Positions 18,012-26,138 of a stretch of DNA of 64,000 nucleotides are shown piece after piece. The stretch spans positions 62,001 through 126,000 of the forward strand of contig NEVA01000009.1 in assembly GCA_002304445.1 (NCBI GenBank), read 5' to 3'. Below the pieces are notes generated by a model, which saw nothing but the letters and a program-made list of their open reading frames with translations, searched no databases and was not told the origin of the DNA. The first letter of the stretch is position 1. Every line of letters starts with the position of its first letter. The DNA comes from Opitutia bacterium Tous-C4FEB. Its GTDB lineage: Bacteria; Verrucomicrobiota; Verrucomicrobiia; Opitutales; Opitutaceae. The translations under genes and the position numbers were made by a program.

Positions 18012-19838
18012 ATGCGCCTCTCCTTCACTCCTCTTGTGTTAACCCTCGTCTGGGCCGCTCTCGCCGCCTCGGCCCTGCACTCCGCTACCCCGGCCAAGAA
18101 AGTTGTCGAAAAAGCCGACGACCTCCCCCGCCACACCTACACGTTGCCGAAGCCACCGTCCGAGGTCCTCCGCGACGATGCCGCGTTCACCACCCTCGCC
18201 GCCGCCGTTAAGAAGGATATTCTCTCCGATCTCGCCACGCATGACGTCCAAGACCGCACCGCGTTGCAGCGGTACAAATCCACCTTGCTCAATCTCGCCG
18301 TCTTGGAGCGCGACTTCGCCACTGTCCGCACGCTCATCGCCGAACTCCGCGCTCTTGAGGAGAAGTCCGGTCAAAAACTCACCACCGGCCTCGTCGCCGA
18401 GGCGTGGACCTCCGCCAGCATCAAGCGCCCCGACCCCGCCGCCTTCACCCAACTATTCCAAGCCGACTTCGCCGCCCTCGTCACCCCGCTCCCTTGGGAA
18501 ACGGTGCAGGACAACCTCAAAGAATTGAAATCCGGCTACGAGATTCGTAGCGATTCGTTGATCCTCGGTCTCACCAAAGAACAGATCGACCCCGCGGCCG
18601 CCAAAGCCGGCAACATCTCCGGCGACGTCGCCGGCCAGCTCATCTCGTTTCGCAATCAGCTCGTCAATTACCTCCCGCTCAAGTTCGCCATCGTTGCGGC
18701 CCTAGCCGATAAAATCGCCGCCCACAAAACCGAAAAGCCCGATCGCTGGACGCCCACCCTCGTCAACCTCGCCGCCAACTCCACCGGCACACCCGTGAAA
18801 ATTGGCGTCTGGGACAGCGGCGTCGACACCGCCCTCTTCAAGGCGAATCTTCACACCGATTCCGCCGGACGCCACGGCTTTGGCTACGATCTCCACGCCA
18901 ATCCCGTACCCGAGCTCGTCTTCCCGCTTGGCGCCGCCGAGGCCCAGACCCCGCAAGCCGTCGCCCGCCTGAAAGGCTTTCTCGATCTCCAAGCGTCGAT
19001 CGACAGCGAGGAGGCCTCCGACCTGCAACGGTTCATGAGCGCCCTCCAACCCGATCAGGTAAAACCCATGGTCGAGGAGCTCGGCCTCTTCGGCAACTGG
19101 TCCCACGGCACCCATGTCGCCGGTATCGCGCTCGCCGGGAATCCGTTCGCCCGCCTCGTCGTCGGCCGCATCACCTTCGACCACCGGATGATTCCGGAAA
19201 AACCCACCGTGGAGCAGGCCCGCAAAGATGCGGCGGCCTATCTCGCCGCCGTGGCTTACTTCCGCTCGGCCGGGGTGCGCGTCATCAACATGAGCTGGGG
19301 CGGTTCCGTCCGCGACATCGAGGGCGCCCTCGAGGCCAACGGCATGGGCGACGCCGAAGCCCGCAAAAAATCAGCCCGCGAAATCTTCGAGATCGGCCGC
19401 GAAGCACTCTTCGCCGCCTTCAAAAGCGCCCCCGAAATCCTCTTCGTCGCGGCCGCCGGCAACAGCGACAACAACGTCAAATTCGACGAGTTTATCCCCT
19501 CCTCCTTCCAATTGCCGCACATGATCACCGTCGGCGCCGTCGATCAGGCCGGCGAGGAGACGTCGTTCTCCAGCTTCGGCCCGATGGTCAACGTCCACGC
19601 CAACGGCTTCGAGGTGGACAGCTACATCCCCGGCGGCCAGCGCCTCAAGTTTAGCGGCACCTCGATGGCCGCGCCTCAGGTCGCCAACCTCGCCGGCAAA
19701 CTCTTCGCGCTCGACCCGACGCTCACGCCCGAGAAAGCCAAAGCCCTCATCCTCGCCGGCGCCGAACTCAAAGGCCGCGTCAACCTCATCAACCCCGCCA
19801 AGACGCTCGCGCTGCTCAAGGCGCCGAAGTCACCATAG
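18012..19838 (+). CDS. Secreted S8-family (subtilisin-like) serine peptidase
   Basis: A 608-residue preprotein. The ATG at 18012 starts a signal peptide (MRLSFTPLVLTLVWAALAASA). The catalytic triad is D268 (IGVWDSGVD), H365 (NWSHGTHVAGIAL) and S551 (FSGTSMAAPQVAN), with oxyanion N484 in AAAGNSDNN. About 235 residues between the signal peptide and the catalytic domain are mainly helical and do not look like a standard I9 propeptide. An insert of ~95 residues separates the Asp and His blocks, larger than in subtilisin. Likely an exported or periplasmic protease. The first in-frame start at 17940 would bury the signal peptide and is rejected. It is divergent from the GNAT-GT gene and convergent with RhuM remnants. 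Confidence 0.93.
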   Translation: MRLSFTPLVLTLVWAALAASALHSATPAKKVVEKADDLPRHTYTLPKPPSEVLRDDAAFTTLAAAVKKDILSDLATHDVQDRTALQRYKSTLLNLAVLERDFATVRTLIAELRALEEKSGQKLTTGLVAEAWTSASIKRPDPAAFTQLFQADFAALVTPLPWETVQDNLKELKSGYEIRSDSLILGLTKEQIDPAAAKAGNISGDVAGQLISFRNQLVNYLPLKFAIVAALADKIAAHKTEKPDRWTPTLVNLAANSTGTPVKIGVWDSGVDTALFKANLHTDSAGRHGFGYDLHANPVPELVFPLGAAEAQTPQAVARLKGFLDLQASIDSEEASDLQRFMSALQPDQVKPMVEELGLFGNWSHGTHVAGIALAGNPFARLVVGRITFDHRMIPEKPTVEQARKDAAAYLAAVAYFRSAGVRVINMSWGGSVRDIEGALEANGMGDAEARKKSAREIFEIGREALFAAFKSAPEILFVAAAGNSDNNVKFDEFIPSSFQLPHMITVGAVDQAGEETSFSSFGPMVNVHANGFEVDSYIPGGQRLKFSGTSMAAPQVANLAGKLFALDPTLTPEKAKALILAGAELKGRVNLINPAKTLALLKAPKSP

Positions 19839-19929
19839 CCTCGGCACCGGCGGTTACCCCACCGTCGGCCTCCCACGCGCGTCTTGCTCCACGAGAAAAA
19901 CGGCGTGCTGCTCCCGGCGGACCAACCCC

Positions 19930-20383
19930 TTGCCTGCCGCATCAACTCCTCGAAATAGTCGAAGGGCTCATCCGGATTCTTCAGCCGCTCGTCATCGAGA
20001 AGGAAACCCTTCACGATGTATTCCCGCAGCTGCTGGGTGGCCCAGATGCGGAAGCGGGTCGCTACCGCGCTTTTCACCCGGTAACCCACCGAAATGATGG
20101 CATCGAGATTGTAGAAACGGGTCAGGTAGTTCTTCCCGTCGGCGGCAGTGGTAAAGGAATCCTTTACTACTGAATCCTGCACCAATTCCCCCTCAGCAAA
20201 AATGCTTTTCAGATGCTGCCCGACGTTCTGCTTGGTCGTCTGAAACAGCTCGGCCATGTGCTGCTGCGTCAGCCAAACGGTCTCTCCTTCAAACCGCACG
20301 TCGATCTGCAGCTTCCCGTCCTCCGTCTGGTAAACGAGGAACTGGCCGCCCGGCGGCGGTGGGGTCTCGGAATCTTTACTCAT
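19930..20383 (-). pseudogene. RhuM-family protein, 5' fragment (C-terminus lost)
   Basis: The first ~151 codons match the N-terminal RhuM-family domain: QFLVYQTEDGKLQIDVRFEG, ETVWLTQQHMAELFQTTKQN, then FYNLDAIISVGYRVKS and FRIWATQQLREYIVKGFLLD, ending at FDYFEELMRQ. Intact members run to roughly 330 residues, but here the frame then becomes an arginine/serine-rich stretch that runs antisense into the subtilase gene (frame stop at 19676). In another frame just past the junction a different tail reads QHAVFLVEQDARGRP before a stop at 19854-19856, which suggests a recombination or deletion joint near 19930-19936. RhuM genes are often carried by restriction-modification or genomic islands. Probably non-functional. 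Confidence 0.75.
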
Positions 20384-20422
20384 AAGTTCATCCTACTTTC
20401 AAATCGAGGTCTTAAGTAACGC

Positions 20423-20755
20423 TTAATAACTGGCGGAGAGGTTGTAGTGCTGGGTGTCGTAGGTTTTGCCTTCGGCGGCAGTTATCCGAAAAAATTGGAT
20501 AACTGAATTTTCCTCCAACTCGTGGTCGGAAAAGACGTTCTTGAGGTGATAGCTGATCGTTCTGACATCCACATCGTCGAGCACCCCCATCATCTTCTGG
20601 CTGAGCCAAACGTGTTCATCGGCGTAAACCGCCTCGACGCCGCCTTGGCCACTGGCCGCCACAAAGGTCAGGTATTCCGCCGCCGACGAGCGGACGAGGG
20701 AGACTTCGGCTTTCTTTTTCGGACGACTGCCGGGGGTGGGCTTCTTTTTGCTCAT
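20423..20755 (-). pseudogene. RhuM-family protein, second 5' fragment (distinct paralogue)
   Basis: A 110-codon frame from the ATG at 20755. After a basic N-terminus (MSKKKPTPGSRPKKK) it reads AAEYLTFVAASGQGGVEAVY, ADEHVWLSQKMMGVLDDVDV and RTISYHLKNVFSDHELEENS, then the RhuM motif TQHYNLSA, where it ends abruptly (SY stop). Intact members continue with a block like IIAVGYKV and ~200 more residues, so this is a stub. It differs clearly in sequence from the RhuM fragment 39 bp downstream and is therefore a separate gene remnant rather than its missing half. Together they look like a decayed accessory island. Confidence 0.75.
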
Positions 20756-21095
20756 GGTTTTGTCTTCCTCGCAATTTGAACTCTTCGGAATTGCCGGATA
20801 GTTGCCCGTGCCGCCTCTCCGAGACCCATGGGAAAGCTAGGGTGAGGGTTGCCTCAGGCAGTGGCCGGGCTCAGCCGCCGGATAGCCTCGAAGCCGACAG
20901 TGACGGTGGACGGGGCGGAAGAAGCGGGAGATTTCGCGCGGGCCATACGACCACCGGAGTCAGCGCGGACCGAAACGGAACGTCGAGCGATAGCTCGTTC
21001 GAATTGTCGGCTAAATTTCGAGAAACGAACCAGTTCCAATTCCTAGACCGACCGTTGCATTTGCCAACCCGCCGGACCCGATTGAACGCGCCTTC

Positions 21096-21121
21096 TTCCG
21101 TGTATTCCGTGTGTTCCGTGG
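21096..21121. repeat. Three-copy TTCCGTG microrepeat
   Basis: Three near-identical 9-nt units in a row: TTCCGTGTA, TTCCGTGTG, TTCCGTGGG (last bases differ). It lies in the gene-free gap downstream of the metal ATPase gene. Too short and spacer-free for a CRISPR array. Confidence 0.6.
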
Positions 21122-21168
21122 GCCCAATTCCGAGTCCCTACCGCCAAGTCGCCGGCTGAGTCCGCGCC

Positions 21169-21208
21169 CTCAACTCTCAACGCTCATCTCTCATCTCTCA
21201 ACTATCAG
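21169..21208. repeat. CT-rich low-complexity stretch (CTCTCAAC / CTCATCT units)
   Basis: Alternating CTCTCAAC and CTCATCT-like units ten bases past the stop of the P-type ATPase gene (minus strand). Purely compositional; no stem able to act as a terminator was found. Confidence 0.45.
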
Positions 21209-21217
21209 CCTACCGCC

Positions 21218-23455
21218 TCACCCATTCCGCCCAAAGAGCAGCCGGAGCGAGTTGAGGCACACCACCACCGTGCTGCCTTCGTGGGCGGCGACGCCCACGG
21301 CCAAGGGCACTACGCCGACCACCGTCACAATCACCATCACGACGACCACGCCGAGCGAGATCGCTAAATTTTGCCGGATAATAGTACGCGCGCGCCGGCT
21401 CAGGCGATGCGCCGAGAGAAAATTCTCGATCTTGTCCTGCATCAAAATCACCTCGGCCTGCTCCAGCGCCGCGTCGCTCCCGCGCGCACCCATCGCCACG
21501 CCCACATCCGAGGCCGCGAGACAGGGCGCGTCGTTCACGCCGTCGCCCACCATCGCTACTATCTTCCCCTGCCCGCGCAGCTCCATGATCGCGGCGACCT
21601 TGCCCTCCGGCGTGAGGTGCGCCCGCACGTCGCCGAGGCCGAGTTCTTTGGCCACCGCCTCCGCCGCGTGCTGCCGGTCGCCGGTCAACATCACGGTAAA
21701 AATCCCGCGCCGCTTGAGCGCCGCCAACACCGCGCGCGACTCCACGCGGATCTGATCGCGCAGGAGCACGCGTCCCACCATCTCCCGTCCGATCACCCAT
21801 ACCTCGCTCAAATCCGCCGGTGCCGCCGGCAACTTCTGCACCCAGCCCGCCAGCGGTCCGGCCTCCAGCAGTTCGCGCCGGCCCAAAAGCACCTGCGCGC
21901 CGTCGAGACTGCCTTTGACTCCTTCGCCGACGATGTTGCGAAACTCTTCCACGTTCACCGCGCGCACGCCCCGCGCCCGCGCGTCCTTCACGATGGCCCG
22001 CGCCAGCGGATGCTCCGACTTCCCTTCCAGCGCATACGCGAGCTCCATCACCTCGCGCTCGCGCCCCGGCGGAAAACTCTCGTAGCCCACGACGGCCAGT
22101 TCGCCCGTGGTCAACGTGCCGGTCTTGTCGAGCGCCACCGCGGTGATGTCGGCCAGTTTCTCGATCGCCGCGCCCCCGCGGAACAGCACGCCATGCCGCG
22201 CGCCCCACGCGATCGCCGCCAAGATCGCCGATGGAATCGAAAGCACGAGCGCGCACGGGCTTGCCACCACGAGCAAAGTCATCGCCCGGTAAAAGGCCGA
22301 GCGCTGCCCCGGCTGATTCTCGAAGGCCGGCAAACCAAACCCCAGCCACCACAGCAGAAACATCGCCGTCGCCAGCCCGAGCACGGCGTAGGTGTAGCCG
22401 GTGCCGAATCTCTCCGTGAACCGCTCGCTCGGCGCCTTCAGCTTCTGGGCCGTCTGGATGAGACGGATGATTTTTTGCAACGTGCTCTCACCCGGCAGCC
22501 GCGTGACCTCAAAGTCCACCGCACCCCACAGATTGATCGTCCCGCTGAACACCGCATCGCCCTTGCCCTTCTCCACCGGCTGGGCCTCGCCGGTCAGCGC
22601 CGACTCATCGCTCGCGCTCTTTCCTTCCAACACCGTGCCATCGGTGGGAAACGCCTCGCCCGGCTTCACTCGCACCCGCACGCCACGCCGTAGTTCCTCG
22701 ACCGCGACTTCGCGCTCGCTGCCGTCGGCCTCGACGAGCACCGCGCGCTTCGGCGCCGACTTCAACAGCGCGCTCACCTCGCGCTGGGTGCGATCCAAGG
22801 CAAACGCCTCCATCGCCCCCGAGGCCGAAAACAAGAACAACAACAACACCGCTTCGCTCCACGCCCCGATCGCCACCGCGCCCGCCGCGACGATCAACAT
22901 CAAGAAGTGAATGTCGATTTCCCGCTTTTTGAGATTGGCCCACGTGTCGATCGCCGCGTCCCACGCGCCCGCCACGAGCGCGACGGTGAAGAAAATCCAC
23001 GCCACCACCGGCCAACCGGGCGCGAGCCACTGCACCGCCGCCCCGGCCAAGCCCGCGCCTCCGCAGACGGCTGCGAGCGTCGCTAGAAACTTCCACTCCG
23101 GCTCCGCGTCCGCCGCGACCGCATTGAGACCGGGCCATTCCAACTCCCGCCACGGCCGGATCGCCTCCGCCGTTACGCAGCTCTCGCGCGCCAAAACGAG
23201 CGCGCCGCCGACCTGTCGCAAGGTGAACCCCGCGGGCGCGACGGGCGGCGCCTGTTGCTCCAACCGCGCATCAACCGCGGCGATGGTCGCCGCGAGTTTC
23301 TCACTCAACACGCCGAGATCCACCTCGCCAAACGTCGCCACGGCCAGCCGGTGCGATTCGGGGTCGATCCGCACCGCGCTCACGCCCGGCTCCGTGCGCA
23401 AAAAGTGCACCAGCTCCGCCACCCAGCTGCCCTCGTCGTGAATCGGACGGTTCAT
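21218..23455 (-). CDS. Heavy-metal-transporting P1B-type ATPase (P1B-4-like)
   Basis: A 745-residue pump from the ATG at 23455. It contains the actuator LTGEAQPV, the TM4 metal motif SPC (VASPCALVLSIPS, residues ~399-401), the phosphorylation site D443 in ALDKTGTLTTGE, the hinge MVGDGVNDAPCLA and the C-terminal membrane motif HEGSTVVV (from ~725). SPC plus HEGxT define the P1B-4 group (Co/Zn/Cd/Fe efflux), so the exact metal is open. The N-terminal ~55 residues fold like an HMA domain but lack CxxC, which is common in this group. TM segments precede the actuator (WPVVAWIFFTVALVAG, LMLIVAAGAVAIGAW). Divergent from the dinG-like gene; the start at 23497 adds 14 unlikely residues. Confidence 0.93.
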   Translation of the reverse strand: MNRPIHDEGSWVAELVHFLRTEPGVSAVRIDPESHRLAVATFGEVDLGVLSEKLAATIAAVDARLEQQAPPVAPAGFTLRQVGGALVLARESCVTAEAIRPWRELEWPGLNAVAADAEPEWKFLATLAAVCGGAGLAGAAVQWLAPGWPVVAWIFFTVALVAGAWDAAIDTWANLKKREIDIHFLMLIVAAGAVAIGAWSEAVLLLFLFSASGAMEAFALDRTQREVSALLKSAPKRAVLVEADGSEREVAVEELRRGVRVRVKPGEAFPTDGTVLEGKSASDESALTGEAQPVEKGKGDAVFSGTINLWGAVDFEVTRLPGESTLQKIIRLIQTAQKLKAPSERFTERFGTGYTYAVLGLATAMFLLWWLGFGLPAFENQPGQRSAFYRAMTLLVVASPCALVLSIPSAILAAIAWGARHGVLFRGGAAIEKLADITAVALDKTGTLTTGELAVVGYESFPPGREREVMELAYALEGKSEHPLARAIVKDARARGVRAVNVEEFRNIVGEGVKGSLDGAQVLLGRRELLEAGPLAGWVQKLPAAPADLSEVWVIGREMVGRVLLRDQIRVESRAVLAALKRRGIFTVMLTGDRQHAAEAVAKELGLGDVRAHLTPEGKVAAIMELRGQGKIVAMVGDGVNDAPCLAASDVGVAMGARGSDAALEQAEVILMQDKIENFLSAHRLSRRARTIIRQNLAISLGVVVVMVIVTVVGVVPLAVGVAAHEGSTVVVCLNSLRLLFGRNG

Positions 23456-23547
23456 AGCTCCACAAACTGCGCCGCTTCCCGGCCGCAGCAAATTCATTTC
23501 CGCCGCCCTTGCGTCGCCTGCGCCGGTGGCTGAAGTTCTTCCGCTTC

Positions 23548-25629
23548 ATGATCGGACTCCGCGACGACCAAGCCTCCGCCCCTCCGCCTCCGCCGAGCCG
23601 GGCGCCGGAGTTTGCCGCGAAGATTTTCGCCGAAGGCGGCTGGCTCCACGCGGGACTTTCCCTCGAACACCGCCCGCAACAGGAGACGATGGCGCGCACC
23701 ATCGCCGCCGTCCTCAAATCCGACGCCCCGCTCCTCTTTGAAGCCGGCACCGGCGTCGGAAAATCCCTCGCCTACCTCGCCCCCGGCATCATCCACGCAG
23801 TCGATCAGGAGCGCCAACTGATCGTCTCGACGCACACGATTTCCCTGCAGGAACAGCTCCAGGCCAAGGACCTTCCGCTCGTCCGCCGCCTCTTTCAGTC
23901 GAATCCCGCCCTCGCCCGCTACGCCGATTTCCGCCCCGCCGTCCTGCTCGGTAAATCCAACTACCTCTGCACGACCCGCCTCGCCCAAGCGCTCTCCGAC
24001 CGCGCGAGTCTTTTCGCCGACGCCGACTACGACGAATTGCAACGCATCGCCGGCTGGGCCGAGGCCACCGATTCCGGCCTGCGCCACGATCTGCGCCCGC
24101 CGCCCCGCGCCGAGGTCTGGGACGCCGTCAACGCCGACTCTTCCTCTTGCTCGCGCAAGCACTGCGATTGCGAGAAGTGCTTTTATCAACGCGCCCGCGC
24201 CCGCCTACGCACCGCGCACGTCATCATCGTCAACCACGCCCTGCTCTTCGCGTTGATCAATGCCGGCGGCGCCAAGGCCAACGGAGCCACCGGGCCCGAA
24301 GCGCGCGGCGTGCTTTTTCCCGGCGATTTTCTGGTGCTCGACGAGGCCCACACTGTGCCCGAAGTCGCCACGGCGAACTTTGGCCTTTCGCTCAGCAGCT
24401 ACGGCGTCGAGCGCGCCCTCAAATACCTCTTCAACCCCCGCACGAAACGCGGCCTGCTACGGAAGCTCGGCGGCCCCGAAGGCCAACAACTCGTTACCGA
24501 CGCGCTCGACGCCTCAAAGCAGTTTTTCGATTTCATCGCGGCGTCGCTTCTCGCCCAGCGCCCGATCGTACGGGTGCGCGAGACCGGCGTGGCCGAGCCG
24601 ACGCTCGACGGCCCGCTCGGCGCGCTTGAACGGCTGCTGGCCAAGCTCGCCGATAAACTCGACGACGGCCGCCCGCGCGACGAACTGCTCGAGCAGAAAA
24701 CTCGCATCAAAGGCCTCCAAGCCGGTCTTACCGAGTGGCTCACGCTCGCCGCCGAGGGCCACGTTTACTGGGCCGAGCGTGGCGGACGGAAGCAGACCAT
24801 CGTCGGCCTGCGCAGCGCGCCGATCGACATCGCGCCGGCGCTGCGCGAGCACCTCTTCGGCTGCGGCGTGAGCGTCGTCTGCACGAGCGCCACGCTCGCC
24901 GTGGGAGGCGACATCGCCGCCTTCGCCACGCGCATCGGAGCCGAGGCCGCCCGGGCCGAGGTCGTGCACTCGCCGTTCGATTATGCGCGCAACATGCGCG
25001 TCTACGTCGCTGCCGATATACCTCTGCCCTCGCCGCAAGAGGCCAAACTCGCGCTCGATGCGCTCACCGACTACATCCGTTTCTGCGTCGCCGCCGTGCC
25101 GGGCGGCACGCTGGTTTTGTTCACGAGTTACACCGATATGCGCGCCGTCGCCGGCACGCTGGAGCCCGAGTTCCGCACGGCATCGCGGCCGTTTCTCATG
25201 CAGGGCGCCGATCTCTCGCGCACCGAGCTCGCCGATCAGATGCGCCGCTTGGGCAACGCCGTACTGTTTGGCACCGACAGTTTTTGGACCGGCGTCGATG
25301 TCCCCGGGGATGCGCTGGCGCAGGTCATCGTTACCCGCCTGCCCTTCGATCCGCCCACGCACCCGATCACGGAGGCCAAGATCGAGTGGATCCGCGACCA
25401 CGGCGGCAATCCATTCAACGACCTCACGCTGCCCGATGCGCTGATCAAGTTTCGCCAAGGCATCGGCCGGCTCATTCGCACCCAATCCGACCGCGGGCTG
25501 ATCACGATTCTCGACTCCCGCGTGCTCGCGAAGAGCTACGGCCGGCTCTTCCTGCAGTGCCTCCCCCAGCCCGAATTCACCCGACTCACGCGGGAAACAC
25601 GTGGCGATCAATTTCGCCCCTTTCTTTAA
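23548..25629 (+). CDS. DinG-family ATP-dependent DNA helicase
   Basis: A 693-residue superfamily 2 (XPD/DinG-like) helicase. Motif I is FEAGTGVGKSLAYLAPG (Walker A at 67-73), motif Ia VSTHTISLQEQL, motif II LDEAHTVPEVA, and the C-terminal motifs include QGIGRLIRTQSDRG. Four cysteines in SSSCSRKHCDCEKCFYQ fit the iron-sulphur cluster domain between motifs Ia and II. Such enzymes unwind DNA 5' to 3' and help resolve R-loops or forks. The start is taken at the ATG at 23548; a TTG at 23509 would add 13 residues. Divergent from the metal ATPase with less than 100 bp between starts. Confidence 0.9.
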   Translation: MIGLRDDQASAPPPPPSRAPEFAAKIFAEGGWLHAGLSLEHRPQQETMARTIAAVLKSDAPLLFEAGTGVGKSLAYLAPGIIHAVDQERQLIVSTHTISLQEQLQAKDLPLVRRLFQSNPALARYADFRPAVLLGKSNYLCTTRLAQALSDRASLFADADYDELQRIAGWAEATDSGLRHDLRPPPRAEVWDAVNADSSSCSRKHCDCEKCFYQRARARLRTAHVIIVNHALLFALINAGGAKANGATGPEARGVLFPGDFLVLDEAHTVPEVATANFGLSLSSYGVERALKYLFNPRTKRGLLRKLGGPEGQQLVTDALDASKQFFDFIAASLLAQRPIVRVRETGVAEPTLDGPLGALERLLAKLADKLDDGRPRDELLEQKTRIKGLQAGLTEWLTLAAEGHVYWAERGGRKQTIVGLRSAPIDIAPALREHLFGCGVSVVCTSATLAVGGDIAAFATRIGAEAARAEVVHSPFDYARNMRVYVAADIPLPSPQEAKLALDALTDYIRFCVAAVPGGTLVLFTSYTDMRAVAGTLEPEFRTASRPFLMQGADLSRTELADQMRRLGNAVLFGTDSFWTGVDVPGDALAQVIVTRLPFDPPTHPITEAKIEWIRDHGGNPFNDLTLPDALIKFRQGIGRLIRTQSDRGLITILDSRVLAKSYGRLFLQCLPQPEFTRLTRETRGDQFRPFL

Positions 25630-25685
25630 TCTGAAAAATTGTGGCTACGTTTGCATAGCCAGTCCGATAAAACAGGGCATGATAC

Positions 25686-25706
25686 ATCGACGATTCCGTC
25701 GATTTA
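25686..25706 (+). terminator. Weak terminator-like hairpin after the dinG-like gene
   Basis: A 7-bp stem (ATCGACG at 25686-25692 with CGTCGAT at 25697-25703) and a 4-nt loop are followed by TTT. It lies 57 bp past the helicase stop. The T tract is short, so the role is uncertain. Confidence 0.3.
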
Positions 25707-25761
25707 ACCGAAAACAAACCGCTCACTCGTCGCAGGACTTACCGGATAATAAAAAATACCT

Positions 25762-26076
25762 ATGGCCAATCGCAGCTCGCATTTTTTGGCGCTGGTGGAA
25801 CGCGCGCCCGACAACGAACTCTTTCGTTTCAGCCTCGCCCAAGCTCTCGCCGCCGAGGGCCGCGCCGAGGAAGCCGGACCCCATTACGCTTTTTGCATCG
25901 CGAAGAAGGCAGACTGGATGATACCCCGAATTCTCTTGGGAAAACTTCACCTCGCCGCCGGCCGGCACGCCGAAGCGCGCCCGCTGCTCGTCGCCGCCCT
26001 CGATCTTGCCGTCGCCCAAGCCCATGAAGACCCCGAGCGAGAGCTCCGGGCCTTACTCGCGGAATTGGGCGGGTGA
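25762..26076 (+). CDS. Small TPR-like helical-repeat protein
   Basis: A 104-residue protein with about two to three tetratricopeptide-like helix pairs: LFRFSLAQALAAEGRAEEAG, then RILLGKLHLAAGRHAEARPL, then a leucine-rich final helix. There is no signal peptide or membrane segment, so it is probably cytoplasmic. TPR folds mediate protein contacts; no partner can be named. It stands between a helicase gene (132 bp upstream) and the convergent pectate lyase gene, with a terminator hairpin overlapping its stop. Confidence 0.72.
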   Translation: MANRSSHFLALVERAPDNELFRFSLAQALAAEGRAEEAGPHYAFCIAKKADWMIPRILLGKLHLAAGRHAEARPLLVAALDLAVAQAHEDPERELRALLAELGG

Positions 26077-26090
26077 GTTACCCGCCTGTT
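26068..26090 (+). terminator. Terminator-like hairpin after the TPR-like gene
   Basis: A 7-bp GC-rich stem (GGCGGGT at 26068-26074 with ACCCGCC at 26080-26086), a 5-nt loop and then TGTT. It overlaps the stop codon of the small TPR-like gene and separates it from the convergent pectate lyase gene. Confidence 0.5.
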
Positions 26091-26138
26091 TGACTGAGAC
26101 GCCCACGCACCCACCCCGGTCGAGGTGCAGAGGCGGAT

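Larger units (their letters stand above)
20756..21217. other. Gene-free gap of 462 bp
   Basis: This lies between a RhuM stub and the end of the metal ATPase gene. I see no frame with convincing protein character, no tRNA-like fold and no insertion-sequence ends. It holds a short tandem microrepeat (21096-21121) and a CT-rich stretch (21169-21208). It may be leftover island DNA. Confidence 0.5.

Noticed and set aside
19676-19929. The long C-terminal tail of the first RhuM frame as real protein
   Set aside because: It runs antisense through the subtilase catalytic-serine region, is serine/arginine-rich and shows no RhuM similarity.
21096-21121. Possible CRISPR or tandem repeat locus
   Set aside because: Only three 9-base units without spacers, and no cas gene in the window.
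21210-22352. A 380-codon minus-strand frame overlapping the metal ATPase in another phase
   Set aside because: Glycine/arginine/alanine-rich shadow of the P-type ATPase, which has all catalytic motifs in its own frame.
21218-23455. Missing CxxC in the ATPase N-terminal domain as a defect
   Set aside because: The SPC and HEGxT motifs place it in the P1B-4 group, where N-terminal CxxC domains are often absent.
24514-25611. A 365-codon minus-strand frame opposite the dinG-like gene
   Set aside because: No domain is visible, and it is covered by an intact helicase with all motifs.
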